From Prochlorococcus sp. AG-363-G03 (GTDB taxonomy: Bacteria > Cyanobacteriota > Cyanobacteriia > PCC-6307 > Cyanobiaceae), in NCBI GenBank assembly GCA_003280265.1, contig QCFJ01000016.1, positions 1 to 33,373 of the forward strand: a stretch of 33,373 nucleotides of DNA, written 5' to 3'. The stretch's first letter is position 1. Each line of letters opens with the position of its first letter. The position numbers and the translations under genes were made by a program. Below the pieces are notes generated by a model. It worked only from the letters and a program-made list of their open reading frames with translations, had not been told where the DNA came from and searched no databases. Positions 1-6,589 of the stretch are shown one piece after another.

Positions 1-66
1 CCACTTAACCTGATCAAAAATAATAAGTTTGGGGTCTAGCTAAGATCTAATCAATAAATCAAAAAC

Positions 67-261
67 ATGGATCAGTCTCAAGAGAAAGAGAAGGGAATGA
101 GCTTTATTAAAAAAGCTGGTAAATGGGCTCCATTAGTTGGAGGAGCATGGATTGTTCTAAATATTGTTCTTCCATTAGCTCTTCTTCGTATTCCTGCAGT
201 CCAAAAATACTTAGTAGTACTGGAGGACAAACTCCCTTTTGATATTCCAGGTATTGGTTAG
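67..261 (+). CDS. Small membrane protein, unknown function (64 aa)
   Basis: ATG start. Residues 1-17 are charged, with several Lys and Glu. They are followed by a hydrophobic segment at about residues 20-42 (GGAWIVLNIVLPLALL), which reads as one membrane helix, and a short acidic tail ending in a Pro/Gly-rich motif. The next gene starts on the base directly after this stop codon, so the two are probably translated as a coupled pair. I do not recognise the family. A role at the membrane is inferred only from the hydrophobic segment. Confidence 0.75.
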   Translation: MDQSQEKEKGMSFIKKAGKWAPLVGGAWIVLNIVLPLALLRIPAVQKYLVVLEDKLPFDIPGIG

Positions 262-438
262 ATGGCAACAGAGATTATTTGTTTTTTCTTGCTTGGTATT
301 GCAGCACTGCTTCTAAATGCTGGACTCGACGCTCAAGTTCTTCCACTCTTTTGGCTAATTCTTCCATTAGTAATCAAATTAAGTTTCGACAATATAACCA
401 GAAAGAATGCTCTCCTCATCAACAAAAAATCAAAATAG
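262..438 (+). CDS. Small two-helix membrane protein, unknown function (58 aa)
   Basis: The frame opens at ATG (MATEIICFFLLG) on the base directly after the stop of the previous gene. Two hydrophobic stretches, at about residues 4-20 and 26-41, are joined by a short loop with Gly-Leu-Asp. The tail is basic and ends in NKKSK. The zero-base junction with the upstream gene suggests a bicistronic unit with coupled translation. Overlapping frames in other phases lack this regular hydrophobic pattern, so I take this one as the real gene. No family recognised. Confidence 0.7.
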   Translation: MATEIICFFLLGIAALLLNAGLDAQVLPLFWLILPLVIKLSFDNITRKNALLINKKSK

Positions 439-471
439 AGGCTAAGGTCGTGAAAAATTAGCCGCAAAGCT

Positions 472-606
472 TTGAACGAGTTACAAGCATTGACGCTATC
501 AGGGGCATTAGCTGTATTTGCTATCACCTGGCTATTTTTTGGTTTTGGGGACGATGATGATGATGGAGGCGGGATGATGAGACCTATCAGACAAAATGCA
601 GATTAA
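472..606 (+). CDS. Small membrane protein with Asp-rich tail (about 44-49 aa)
   Basis: The frame encodes a membrane helix (LSGALAVFAITWLFFGFG) followed by five consecutive Asp residues, three Gly, two Met and a short polar tail. There is no ATG. The open frame begins after a TGA at 451-453. Possible starts are TTG at 472 (used here) or ATT at 457, which would add ISRKA at the front and sits about 9 bases after an AAGG. The composition (helix, acidic run, Gly/Met) looks like real coding sequence, so I keep it despite the weak start. Function unknown. Confidence 0.6.
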   Translation: MNELQALTLSGALAVFAITWLFFGFGDDDDDGGGMMRPIRQNAD

Positions 607-734
607 AATCAGTAGGGAATAAAAAAGAGAAAAGCCTCGATTTAGAGAAGACAATCCAAAAGGTAATTTTACAAGTCCTAAAGCTAATCAACCTTCTGAT
701 CAAGCATTAGCCTAAGTAATGAGAGCATAGGTAT

Positions 735-980
735 ATGAAAAATTTTCTAATCAAATTAGCTTTATTCGTATTCATTGTTTTCTCTGGATTGAATAGTGCT
801 GAGGCTGTAATACAAGGCTGGGTACCACCAGAAGATTATGGAGAAGGGGACTCATATGAAATGGGAATGGAATCCGAAGAAGAAGCTGTAGGAATGGAGT
901 CACAAAGTGAAGAATTGAGTTTGGAGGATATTTTTGGGGATGAACAAGTTTTTCCTTTTCCACCTGGTCTAGGCAATTAA
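735..980 (+). CDS. Small acidic exported protein (81 aa)
   Basis: The N-terminus is a clear Sec signal peptide: Lys near the start, a hydrophobic core at about residues 6-17 and an AEA-type cleavage site near residue 24. The mature part is strongly acidic (many Glu, Gly, Met) and ends with EDIFGDEQVFPFPPGLGN. The minus-strand exported protein at 4108-4368 carries a similar block (DDLLGPDTNFPFDP), so the two may belong to one family of secreted acidic microproteins. No catalytic residues are visible. Function unknown. Confidence 0.75.
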   Translation: MKNFLIKLALFVFIVFSGLNSAEAVIQGWVPPEDYGEGDSYEMGMESEEEAVGMESQSEELSLEDIFGDEQVFPFPPGLGN

Positions 981-1050
981 TCAAAAGGCAAACATTCGCT
1001 TTAGTAATGTAGATACAGATAACTATCTAACTTTTAAGTTTTTTGAACTA

Positions 1051-1455
1051 ATGGCAGCAATAAAAAAAGACTCAGAGCCTCTAGATAACTTATCCAGTCA
1101 AGAGATAGAGGATATTGTCAGATCAAACGAAATCTTGGATCAAGAAAATGAAAGACTACTCAAAGAAGAAGAAATAGAGGCACAAAGATTCTCAAAGAAC
1201 AAATCTACAAAAAGATTGCTTAGACGATTACGAAGATCTCCACTTGAAGTGATAAATCGATCACTCTTTTTTGTATTCATTGGTAGTTTTATCTTCTCCT
1301 TTGTCTCTGTTTACTCAATCAACAAATTGTGGTTTATCTTTTATGTCATAAGTGCCTTCTCATGTGTCTTATACACTCCCAATAGACAAGCCCTCAAGGA
1401 ACTAATTGCAGCATGGCCAAATATCGAAGATCTTTTAAAAAAAAGAAGTCTCTGA
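1051..1455 (+). CDS. Two-helix membrane protein with charged N-terminal domain (134 aa)
   Basis: ATG start. Residues 1-65 are highly charged and probably helical (runs of Glu/Gln, then Lys/Arg), fitting a cytoplasmic coiled region. Two membrane helices follow at about residues 70-88 and 92-108, then a short amphipathic tail ending in KKRSL. The basic stretch just before the first helix predicts an N-in topology by the positive-inside rule. I do not recognise the family, and no neighbour indicates its job. Confidence 0.8.
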   Translation: MAAIKKDSEPLDNLSSQEIEDIVRSNEILDQENERLLKEEEIEAQRFSKNKSTKRLLRRLRRSPLEVINRSLFFVFIGSFIFSFVSVYSINKLWFIFYVISAFSCVLYTPNRQALKELIAAWPNIEDLLKKRSL

Positions 1456-1548
1456 AAATAAATTATTGAGACTTATAGGAGATTGATTTGAAAATTATTT
1501 TTTGAGCTAAGTCTGATCTATCCTAAATTCATAATTAATTAAAAGGTA

Positions 1549-1890
1549 ATGGATAAGAAAGGAGCCAAAGGGTACTGGATCTCAACGGCAAAGGTTATTA
1601 ATCAAGAATTATTTAATGAATATGTCGAAAAAGTTGGGCCATGGCTCAAAGAAAATGGTGGGGAGGTATTTGCAAAAGATACAGGCCCAATAGGAAAAGA
1701 AAAAACTGAAGATTCAAACCTAGCCGTCATTTGTGAATTTCCATCAATGCGAATAGCAGTAGAAGCTTATGAATCCAGTGAATATCAAGAGCTATCAAAG
1801 CTACGTACAGCCGCGACAGTTAATTCTACTTTCACAATCATGGAGGGAATGGACGAGGCGACAAAACTTAGAAGAGCAATGGGAATGTAG
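1549..1890 (+). CDS. DUF1330-like protein (113 aa)
   Basis: The protein resembles the DUF1330 group of small dimeric alpha-beta barrel proteins. It opens with GYWISTAKV, has the NQELFNEYVEKVGPWLKENG helix early on, and has the FPSMRIAVEAYESSEYQELSKLR segment around residues 63-86, where family members carry F-x-s-x-e-A-x-x-w-y-x-s-x-e-Y. The length fits the family. The biochemical role of DUF1330 proteins is not established. It stands alone with about 90 bases on each side. Confidence 0.8.
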   Translation: MDKKGAKGYWISTAKVINQELFNEYVEKVGPWLKENGGEVFAKDTGPIGKEKTEDSNLAVICEFPSMRIAVEAYESSEYQELSKLRTAATVNSTFTIMEGMDEATKLRRAMGM

Positions 1891-1983
1891 ATAATGGCAT
1901 CAGCCACTTCACCATTCATTTCACATGGATGTATGAATTGATCTAATTCCTTACCGTATAAAAACTCAAGGAGGCATATTTTG

Positions 1984-2832
1984 ATGAGTACTCAAAATAG
2001 AAGTGACGATCTAGCACTAGTCAGGAAAAACCTTGAATTAATTATTAGTTCGAACAATTACCAATTAGCCCATGAAGATAGAGAGTTACTCAATAGTGAT
2101 GAAATGAGAGGAGTTCGAATGCTTCTAGAAATTAATAAACCAGAAAAAATCCTAGAAGAACAAAATATTTTATCAACCATCATCGTCTTTGGAGGAGCAA
2201 GCCTTACCGATAAAAGCACTATAGATAACAGACTTGAACTAGCTAAGAATTCTCTCACCCAAGATCAAAGTTCATCTAATTTACAGAGAGAAATAACACG
2301 TCTAAAAAATTTACAATCAATATCTCATTACTACGATTCGGCCAGAGAATTCGCAAAGATTGTCTCCAGACAAAACCAAAAAGAACACTGCAATTCACAT
2401 GTAATTGTCACTGGTGGCGGACCAGGGATTATGGAGGCTGCTAATCGAGGCGCTTTTGATGCCGACTGTAAATCCATAGGTTTAAACATAAGTCTCCCAA
2501 ACGAACAACATCCCAATTCATATATCACGCCTGGGCTTTGCTTCAAATTTAATTATTTCGCCTTACGAAAATTTCATTTTGTAATGCGATCAGTTGCAGC
2601 TGTCTTTTTCCCTGGGGGATTTGGAACATTTGATGAACTCTTCGAATTACTGACTCTTCGTCAAACAGGAATGAAAACACAAATTCCAATTATTCTATTT
2701 GGTCGAGACTATTGGTCGAAAGTAATCAACTTTCAATTCCTTTCCGATCACGGACTTATCTCAGATGAACACATGAATCTCTTTCAATACGCGGATAGTG
2801 CTTCAGAAGCATGGGAAATTATCAAACCATAG
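1984..2832 (+). CDS. LOG-family protein (TIGR00730-type nucleotide phosphoribohydrolase)
   Basis: Two family signatures are visible: VIVTGGGPGIMEAANRG around residues 140-156 and FFPGGFGTFDELFELL around 208-223. These are the GGGxGxM and PGGxGTxxE motifs of LOG proteins, once annotated as lysine decarboxylases. Characterised members hydrolyse nucleoside 5'-monophosphates, notably cytokinin ribotides, to base and ribose 5-phosphate. At about 282 aa it is longer than minimal LOGs; the extra N-terminal 60 residues match the longer bacterial type. An AGGAGG at 1969-1974 precedes both a TTG at 1981 and this ATG at 1984, so either start is possible. The actual substrate cannot be read from sequence. 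Confidence 0.9.
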   Translation: MSTQNRSDDLALVRKNLELIISSNNYQLAHEDRELLNSDEMRGVRMLLEINKPEKILEEQNILSTIIVFGGASLTDKSTIDNRLELAKNSLTQDQSSSNLQREITRLKNLQSISHYYDSAREFAKIVSRQNQKEHCNSHVIVTGGGPGIMEAANRGAFDADCKSIGLNISLPNEQHPNSYITPGLCFKFNYFALRKFHFVMRSVAAVFFPGGFGTFDELFELLTLRQTGMKTQIPIILFGRDYWSKVINFQFLSDHGLISDEHMNLFQYADSASEAWEIIKP

Positions 2833-2847
2833 ACGTAACATCTGATA

Positions 2848-3129
2848 ATGGATTGGAAAACATCACTAGATTGGTATTGCTCAGGTAACATTCTCGATAA
2901 AGAGGATCTAGAGCTTTTAGAAAAACATTATCAACAGGTAATCAATGAAATTGATACAAATATCTCCTTTGAACTAGCTCCAAAACATATTTGTAATCAA
3001 ACCAATATTCCAGAGGGAAGTTCTTGGTTTACAGCAGTAGCAGTTGTACTTGATCGATTAAATCCTGTTAAGACTGGCAAGCCAAGAAGTTTAATCGTTG
3101 ATCAATTAAGAAGAAAGCAAAGCAATTAA
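2848..3129 (+). CDS. Unknown small protein, member 1 of a three-copy family (93 aa)
   Basis: Paralogous to the genes at 6180-6476 and 15037-15339. All three share an N-terminal helix region (aromatic-x-x-G/R-x-x-[IL]-[DN]-[KN]-[ED]) and a core with invariant Cys, then [EQ]-G-S, a hydrophobic stretch, [IV]-L-D and a Pro: here HICNQTNIPEGSSWF then VVLDRLNP. The gene follows the LOG gene by 15 bases and is probably cotranscribed with it. Its 3' end overlaps the convergent MAPEG-type gene by 24 bases. I do not recognise a named family. Confidence 0.8.
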   Translation: MDWKTSLDWYCSGNILDKEDLELLEKHYQQVINEIDTNISFELAPKHICNQTNIPEGSSWFTAVAVVLDRLNPVKTGKPRSLIVDQLRRKQSN

Positions 3130-3516
3130 GCCCTCTTTGTACAATAGAGTTGAACATAAAAGGCCAGATGCCCAACAAAGTCCCCTAGCAGGAGGAATAT
3201 CACCAACATAAGCACCGATATAAATAAACCTCACAAATGGGTGAACCCACGCAGCTATCACGGCTACAGGAGAGACAACACCGGCAATCAGACATAGTAA
3301 ACACGCAGGAGCGTGAAGAGTGATACTCTCCCAGCAATTTTGATGACACCAGACAGCTCTTTTCCCAAAATCAGGGAGTTCATCAAACAAAGCTCTTGGA
3401 GCACTCATATTCTCGGCCGAATACCCAGCTTTGACTCGGCCAAAAGTTAGTGGCCCAATTGAAAGCAAAACAACAATGGCAGAAAGACAAAGGCTCCAAG
3501 CAAAAGCTGTTTCCAT
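3106..3516 (-). CDS. MAPEG-family membrane protein (136 aa)
   Basis: The length and helix layout (about four membrane segments) fit the MAPEG family, which includes microsomal glutathione transferases and their bacterial homologues. Supporting features are the RVKAGYSAENMSAPRALFDELP loop after helix 1, an R-A-x-x-x-H-x-N-x-x-E segment (RAVWCHQNCWES) at about residues 53-64, and a later R-x-x-Y-I-x-A-Y stretch (RFIYIGAYVGD). Bacterial members are poorly characterised, so glutathione transferase activity is not claimed. It converges with the plus-strand gene on its left, overlapping it by 24 bases. Confidence 0.8.
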   Translation of the reverse strand: METAFAWSLCLSAIVVLLSIGPLTFGRVKAGYSAENMSAPRALFDELPDFGKRAVWCHQNCWESITLHAPACLLCLIAGVVSPVAVIAAWVHPFVRFIYIGAYVGDIPPARGLCWASGLLCSTLLYKEGLIALLSS

Positions 3517-3590
3517 GGAATTGAAAATGATATTTCAAGCTTAAGTGAAGCAGAGTCAAAAGGAGGATAAAAGGTTGGGTTAAAATTGAT

Positions 3591-3680
3591 ATGCCTAAAG
3601 TTAATACAAATAAAGTTTTAAAAGAGAAGGTAAAAACACAATATTTAGTACATAAACTTGTTATCCTTTGGGAGTCATAA
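3591..3680 (+). CDS. Possible 29-aa microprotein
   Basis: Short ATG frame, MPKVNTNKVLKEKVK then QYLVHKLVILWES, with a basic half and an amphipathic half. No clear ribosome binding site precedes it. It lies 44 bases upstream of the next microprotein gene on the same strand and could be the first gene of that unit. Support is weak: a frame this short can occur by chance in AT-rich DNA. Confidence 0.3.
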   Translation: MPKVNTNKVLKEKVKTQYLVHKLVILWES

Positions 3681-3724
3681 GAGTTCTGCTCGACTAAATC
3701 ACCCATTATTAAAGCAATCCAACC

Positions 3725-3889
3725 ATGGACTGGGATTCTGCAAAACAACATTGCAACGAGCGAAACTGGCAATGGTCATTGGAATTAATCAATCAGGCTC
3801 AAAAGGAGATGGAAGAGTTAGAAACGAAACTAAAAAGATGTGAGGATCAACAGAAAGCGAATCGTTTATATAACGCCTGTAATTACTAA
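3725..3889 (+). CDS. Coiled-coil microprotein (54 aa), overlaps next gene
   Basis: The frame begins MDWDSAKQHCNERNWQWSLE and continues as a heptad-like helix rich in Glu, Lys and Gln, ending in YNACNY. The stop codon TAA (3887-3889) shares its last A with the ATG of the next gene (TAATG), an arrangement typical of translationally coupled genes and hard to explain by chance. A soluble helical protein partnered with the downstream membrane microprotein is a reasonable inference. Family unknown. Confidence 0.7.
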   Translation: MDWDSAKQHCNERNWQWSLELINQAQKEMEELETKLKRCEDQQKANRLYNACNY

Positions 3890-4095
3890 TGGAAGAAATG
3901 AGCGCAACAATAGTGCCATTGGGTTCACTTGCACTCATATTTGCTGTGATTTCAATCCTTGTCTTCCTTAGGAAAGCAAGTATCGCAAGACAAGCTGATG
4001 AGTCTATAAAAAATAGAATGGAAGCAAAAAGAAATGAAAAGAGCGAATCTCTTGAAGAACAAAAAAAACGCTTAGAAATTTTGCTTAGAAAATAA
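3889..4095 (+). CDS. Membrane-anchored coiled-coil protein (68 aa)
   Basis: After a short N-terminus there is one membrane helix (LGSLALIFAVISILVFL, about residues 11-28). A long charged helix follows, rich in Lys, Glu and Arg (residues 30-68). The layout is a single-pass anchor with a cytoplasmic coiled coil. Its start overlaps the stop of the preceding 54-aa gene by one base, so the two products are probably made together and may interact. Family unknown. Confidence 0.75.
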   Translation: MEEMSATIVPLGSLALIFAVISILVFLRKASIARQADESIKNRMEAKRNEKSESLEEQKKRLEILLRK

Positions 4096-4107
4096 AAAGA
4101 TACATAC

Positions 4108-4368
4108 TTACAAATTATCGTCGCTTATTTTACCAATCCTTTTAATCGGATTTGACCCATCTCTATGATTTGCTGGATCAAATGGAAAATTTGTATCTGG
4201 TCCTAAAAGATCATCAATACGTTTTGAATCCATAGAACTTTGATCATTTTCAATATCAACATCCATTGTCATTAACACAAGCTGTGCTTCGACAGACTGG
4301 AAGCAAATACTAATTATTAAAAATAGGGAAAGTAGTAATCCAAACCAAATTTTGATAACACTTTTCAT
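4108..4368 (-). CDS. Small exported protein (86 aa)
   Basis: A signal peptide is evident: MKSVIK, a hydrophobic core at about residues 8-22 and a probable cut after VEA at residue 28. The mature part is acidic and polar with the block DDLLGPDTNFPFDP at about residues 52-65, which resembles EDIFGDEQVFPFPP in the exported protein at 735-980. The tail is basic, then acidic. No enzyme motifs. I infer a periplasmic or secreted microprotein related to the one near the left edge. Confidence 0.75.
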   Translation of the reverse strand: MKSVIKIWFGLLLSLFLIISICFQSVEAQLVLMTMDVDIENDQSSMDSKRIDDLLGPDTNFPFDPANHRDGSNPIKRIGKISDDNL

Positions 4369-4430
4369 TGAGAAGTAAAAGATTAACTATTTGCTCAATG
4401 AAAGTATATTTCCTTATGTCCTATCAACTA

Positions 4431-4592
4431 CTAGTCGTCAAAAATAAGACATGCAGGTGAGGAAGGATTTAAAGCACACTCTCTCTCCCAGTATGAAGCT
4501 ATCGATGTCATTCCTTTTTTGACTAACTCGTGCTTTCTACCTATGTCAGCCATATACTCACTTGGGACGCTAAATGAAGTTTGAAGTTTCAT
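4431..4592 (-). CDS. WxxEC-motif microprotein (53 aa)
   Basis: ATG start preceded by GAGGAAAA at good spacing, which supports translation. The soluble protein reads MKLQTSFSVPSEYMADIGRK at the front and carries SYWERECALNPSSPAC near the C-terminus, ending in FDD. The W-x-x-E-C-x-x-N-P-S-S-x-A block recurs in a shorter frame at 21613-21732, so a small family is present. Two Cys residues 9 apart could pair or bind metal. Function unknown. Confidence 0.75.
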   Translation of the reverse strand: MKLQTSFSVPSEYMADIGRKHELVKKGMTSIASYWERECALNPSSPACLIFDD

Positions 4593-4781
4593 AGTTTTCC
4601 TCTTCAATTAAATTCGGTATAAACCATCAAGAAGGGCTATGGCAAGTGAATTTATCCTCATCTTTCTCTTAAATTATTTTATAGTCATCAATTAAGATAT
4701 TTTTAATCAGGGAAATTTCTGACATCTGATGAGCTGCTTAAAAAAAGCGAAATCAACCAAAACAATTAAGGGTTATAACAA

Positions 4782-4916
4782 GTGACTTTAACAATAGTTT
4801 CAATAATGACATTAGGCATCGCCATTACAGGAATTTCAGTTTGGTGGGTCAGAACTACCCTAAAAGAAGGTAACAAAGCACTTGAAGAAAGCCAAAAAGA
4901 GAATCCAGACAATTAA
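4782..4916 (+). CDS. Single-helix membrane microprotein (44 aa)
   Basis: GTG start with TAAGGG at 4767-4772 as a plausible ribosome binding site. Residues 2-23 form one hydrophobic helix ending in Trp-Trp, followed by a charged cytoplasmic tail (TTLKEGNKALEESQKENPDN). This shape resembles small single-pass subunits of photosynthetic or respiratory complexes, but no known subunit matches on reading. Function unknown. Confidence 0.6.
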   Translation: MTLTIVSIMTLGIAITGISVWWVRTTLKEGNKALEESQKENPDN

Positions 4917-5038
4917 CACTTTCATAGATTTAGGTACAAAGAAATGCTTTGATAAAAATCATTTGAACATTTAGTAAAAAAGCACCTAAATTTAAATAGG
5001 GAAGTACTAAGAAACACATTCTTCAGACCAACTATCAG

Positions 5039-5239
5039 TTACATCTTATTAAGGGCAGTCTTAACCTTTGTAGGAGACAAAGCCTTAAGTTCCCCTTTTA
5101 TCTCATTTTGACGTTCATCAAGAACTTTAATACGACCTTGATACCACTCTTCTAGTCTTTTTCTGGAGTCCTCGATGTCGTCGAGTTCTTCTTGACGTTG
5201 ATTACACCTAAACTCATCAAGCCGAATTTCAGAAACCAC
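5039..5239 (-). CDS. Coiled-coil small protein (66 aa)
   Basis: GTG start at 5237-5239. Nearly the whole protein is charged and helical (EELDDIEDSRKRLEEWYQGR and following), with heptad spacing of Leu, Ile and Val. This suggests a dimeric coiled coil. The Shine-Dalgarno is weak, which lowers confidence in the start. It is a separate minus-strand unit between plus-strand microproteins. No family recognised. Confidence 0.6.
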   Translation of the reverse strand: MVSEIRLDEFRCNQRQEELDDIEDSRKRLEEWYQGRIKVLDERQNEIKGELKALSPTKVKTALNKM

Positions 5240-5454
5240 ATAAACAGTTCTGGTAGGTGCAATTAAGGAATCAGAGAAAAGGTGTCGAAGAGTGAATGTA
5301 CATAACTTTTCTTTCGGAGTACAGAACTACTCTGTCTAAATTAATTTAGTTAGGGATTAGGCATACCGTAACAATTGATTCAGTAAATACAACTCACTTC
5401 GGTTGCTACTACACAAAAGTTAGGTATTCCGACCTCTAAACTTTTTTACAAAAC

Positions 5455-5470
5455 GTCTCTTGAAAGAGAC
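5455..5470 (+). promoter_or_regulatory. Hairpin just upstream of a start codon
   Basis: GTCTCT-TGAA-AGAGAC is a perfect 6-bp stem with a 4-base loop. It ends 9 bases before the ATG at 5480 and covers the GAAAGAG region that would serve as ribosome binding site. It could gate translation of the downstream membrane microprotein. This is inferred from position only. Confidence 0.35.
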
Positions 5471-5479
5471 ACCAAAATA

Positions 5480-5638
5480 ATGGCTGCATATTCACTCTTT
5501 CTTGGAATCCTCGTGATAATCATTTCATGGAAATTTTACAATGACTGGGCTTCTGGTCTGGCAGGATTTATTTATGGAGGCATCTTATTTTGGAGCATAA
5601 AATTATTTGTTGAGCTCATTAAAACTTTATTTGGATAA
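5480..5638 (+). CDS. Two-helix membrane microprotein (52 aa)
   Basis: ATG frame MAAYSLFLGILVIIISWKFY, then a short Asn-Asp-Trp loop, then a second helix (GFIYGGILFWSIKLFVELI). Both segments are long enough to span a membrane, giving a hairpin topology. A 6-bp RNA hairpin lies immediately upstream. No clear Shine-Dalgarno is seen outside that hairpin. Family unknown. Confidence 0.65.
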   Translation: MAAYSLFLGILVIIISWKFYNDWASGLAGFIYGGILFWSIKLFVELIKTLFG

Positions 5639-5672
5639 AAAATAATTTCTCTATTGAAATTAAATAAAACTA

Positions 5673-5867
5673 GTGAAACCATGTTTTAAGCCCCAAAAGA
5701 TAGTCACCAAAATTGCTGACAAAGGTAGTGCGATGGCAAGTGTGATATTGATTGTTCTAAAAATCTTACCAACTCCATTACTCGTATCTTTAGAAGGATC
5801 TACGATAAGTGGCATAGCGCATACGTTTTTTTTTATTTATAGGCGCAATTTCCATTCAATTGGTTAG
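5673..5867 (+). CDS. Small membrane protein, possibly frameshifted at a T9 run
   Basis: The frame starts at GTG (5673) and contains a hydrophobic segment, MASVILIVLKILPTPLLVSL. After GIAHTF it runs through nine T at 5826-5834 and ends as FIYRRNFHSIG. If one T is skipped, the frame becomes FFLFIGAISIQLVRLS and stops at TAA about 10 codons later. This looks more like a second membrane helix. Either a slip or indel in the homopolymer has altered the end, or the short form is correct. A start at the internal ATG (5733) is also possible. Confidence 0.45.
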   Translation: MKPCFKPQKIVTKIADKGSAMASVILIVLKILPTPLLVSLEGSTISGIAHTFFFIYRRNFHSIG

Positions 5868-5893
5868 ATTGTCGTAATTATCGAGACAGTCTC

Positions 5894-6109
5894 ATGTATT
5901 TATTAGGTCTTGGACTATTAGTTTTAAGCACTTGGTATCTGATGAAGCTATACACAAATTTCAATAACGATCCGATAGCAAAGAAAGAAATCGACAATGC
6001 ATGGCAAGAAGCAATGAAAGAGGCAAAAGGTAAAAATCCTTTTGCACCAGGAAGAATTAAAGAGGCTCTCAATGCATATAAAGCTGATATGAATAAAAAA
6101 GACAACTAA
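5894..6109 (+). CDS. Membrane-anchored small protein (71 aa)
   Basis: ATG start followed at once by a membrane helix (MYLLGLGLLVLSTWYLMKLY), then a soluble, mostly basic and helical domain containing KKEIDNAWQEAMKEAKGKNP and a C-terminal ADMNKKDN. A single N-terminal anchor with a cytoplasmic domain is the likely topology. The neighbours give no functional hint. Family unknown. Confidence 0.75.
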   Translation: MYLLGLGLLVLSTWYLMKLYTNFNNDPIAKKEIDNAWQEAMKEAKGKNPFAPGRIKEALNAYKADMNKKDN

Positions 6110-6179
6110 AAGATAAAAAATCCAAAGAGATCAAAATATTTCTAAAAAGTAGTTAAATTAGTTTTTTGTAGATTTAGTA

Positions 6180-6476
6180 GTGACGCCATCATTAGTTCTA
6201 ATGGATTATGTAGACAGAAAGACATTGAATAACGAACAACTAGAGTATCTCGAACAAGTTTTAAAAGCATCAATTCAGAAATTGAAATTTACTGGTATCG
6301 AACCTGTAATTGCTAATAATGAAATATGTGATGCAGCACTGATTTCCCAGGGTTCCTATGAAATAAGTTGTATTGCGTCCATACTTGATATGCTTCAGCC
6401 AACAGAAAAAACAATGGAGCGCAAAAAAAAGGTATTCAACGCTCTATGCAATGCAGGTTTAATAGTTACTAATTAA
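6180..6476 (+). CDS. Unknown small protein, member 2 of a three-copy family (98 aa)
   Basis: The GTG start at 6180 is chosen because the residues it adds (TPSLVLMDYVDRKTLNNEQL) align with the N-termini of the paralogues at 2848-3129 and 15037-15339. A start at ATG 6201 would lose part of that helix. The core keeps Cys (NEICDAALISQGSYE) and the ASILDMLQP segment, but the Pro-Lys-His before the Cys and the Ser-Ser-Trp seen in the other two are changed. It is therefore the most diverged copy. Family unknown. Confidence 0.75.
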   Translation: MTPSLVLMDYVDRKTLNNEQLEYLEQVLKASIQKLKFTGIEPVIANNEICDAALISQGSYEISCIASILDMLQPTEKTMERKKKVFNALCNAGLIVTN

Positions 6477-6531
6477 AGAAAAAGACCTACCTGAGCAAAC
6501 AGATCCAAACAAATATTAACAAGATATCTAC

Positions 6532-6564
6532 AAAAAATACCAGTGAGAGGCTTTGAACCTCTCA
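6532..6564 (-). terminator. Candidate intrinsic terminator of the H1-like gene
   Basis: TGAGAGG/CCTCTCA forms a 7-bp stem with a 7-base loop at 6544-6564. On the minus strand it is followed, after a 6-base gap, by six T (6532-6537). It lies 26 bases beyond the stop of the H1-like gene. The gap before the T-run makes it only moderately convincing. Confidence 0.45.
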
Positions 6565-6589
6565 TGCCGCCTGACGGTCTGGGTAAGCT

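Noticed and set aside
623-715. Coding-like frame ending KGNFTSPKANQPSDQALA
   Set aside because: The polar composition is suggestive, but there is no start codon in the frame and no neighbour to join it to, so I do not call it a gene.
3383-3772. 129-codon minus-strand frame
   Set aside because: It overlaps the 5' end of the MAPEG-type gene and the opposite strand of a coupled microprotein gene, with no conserved character of its own.
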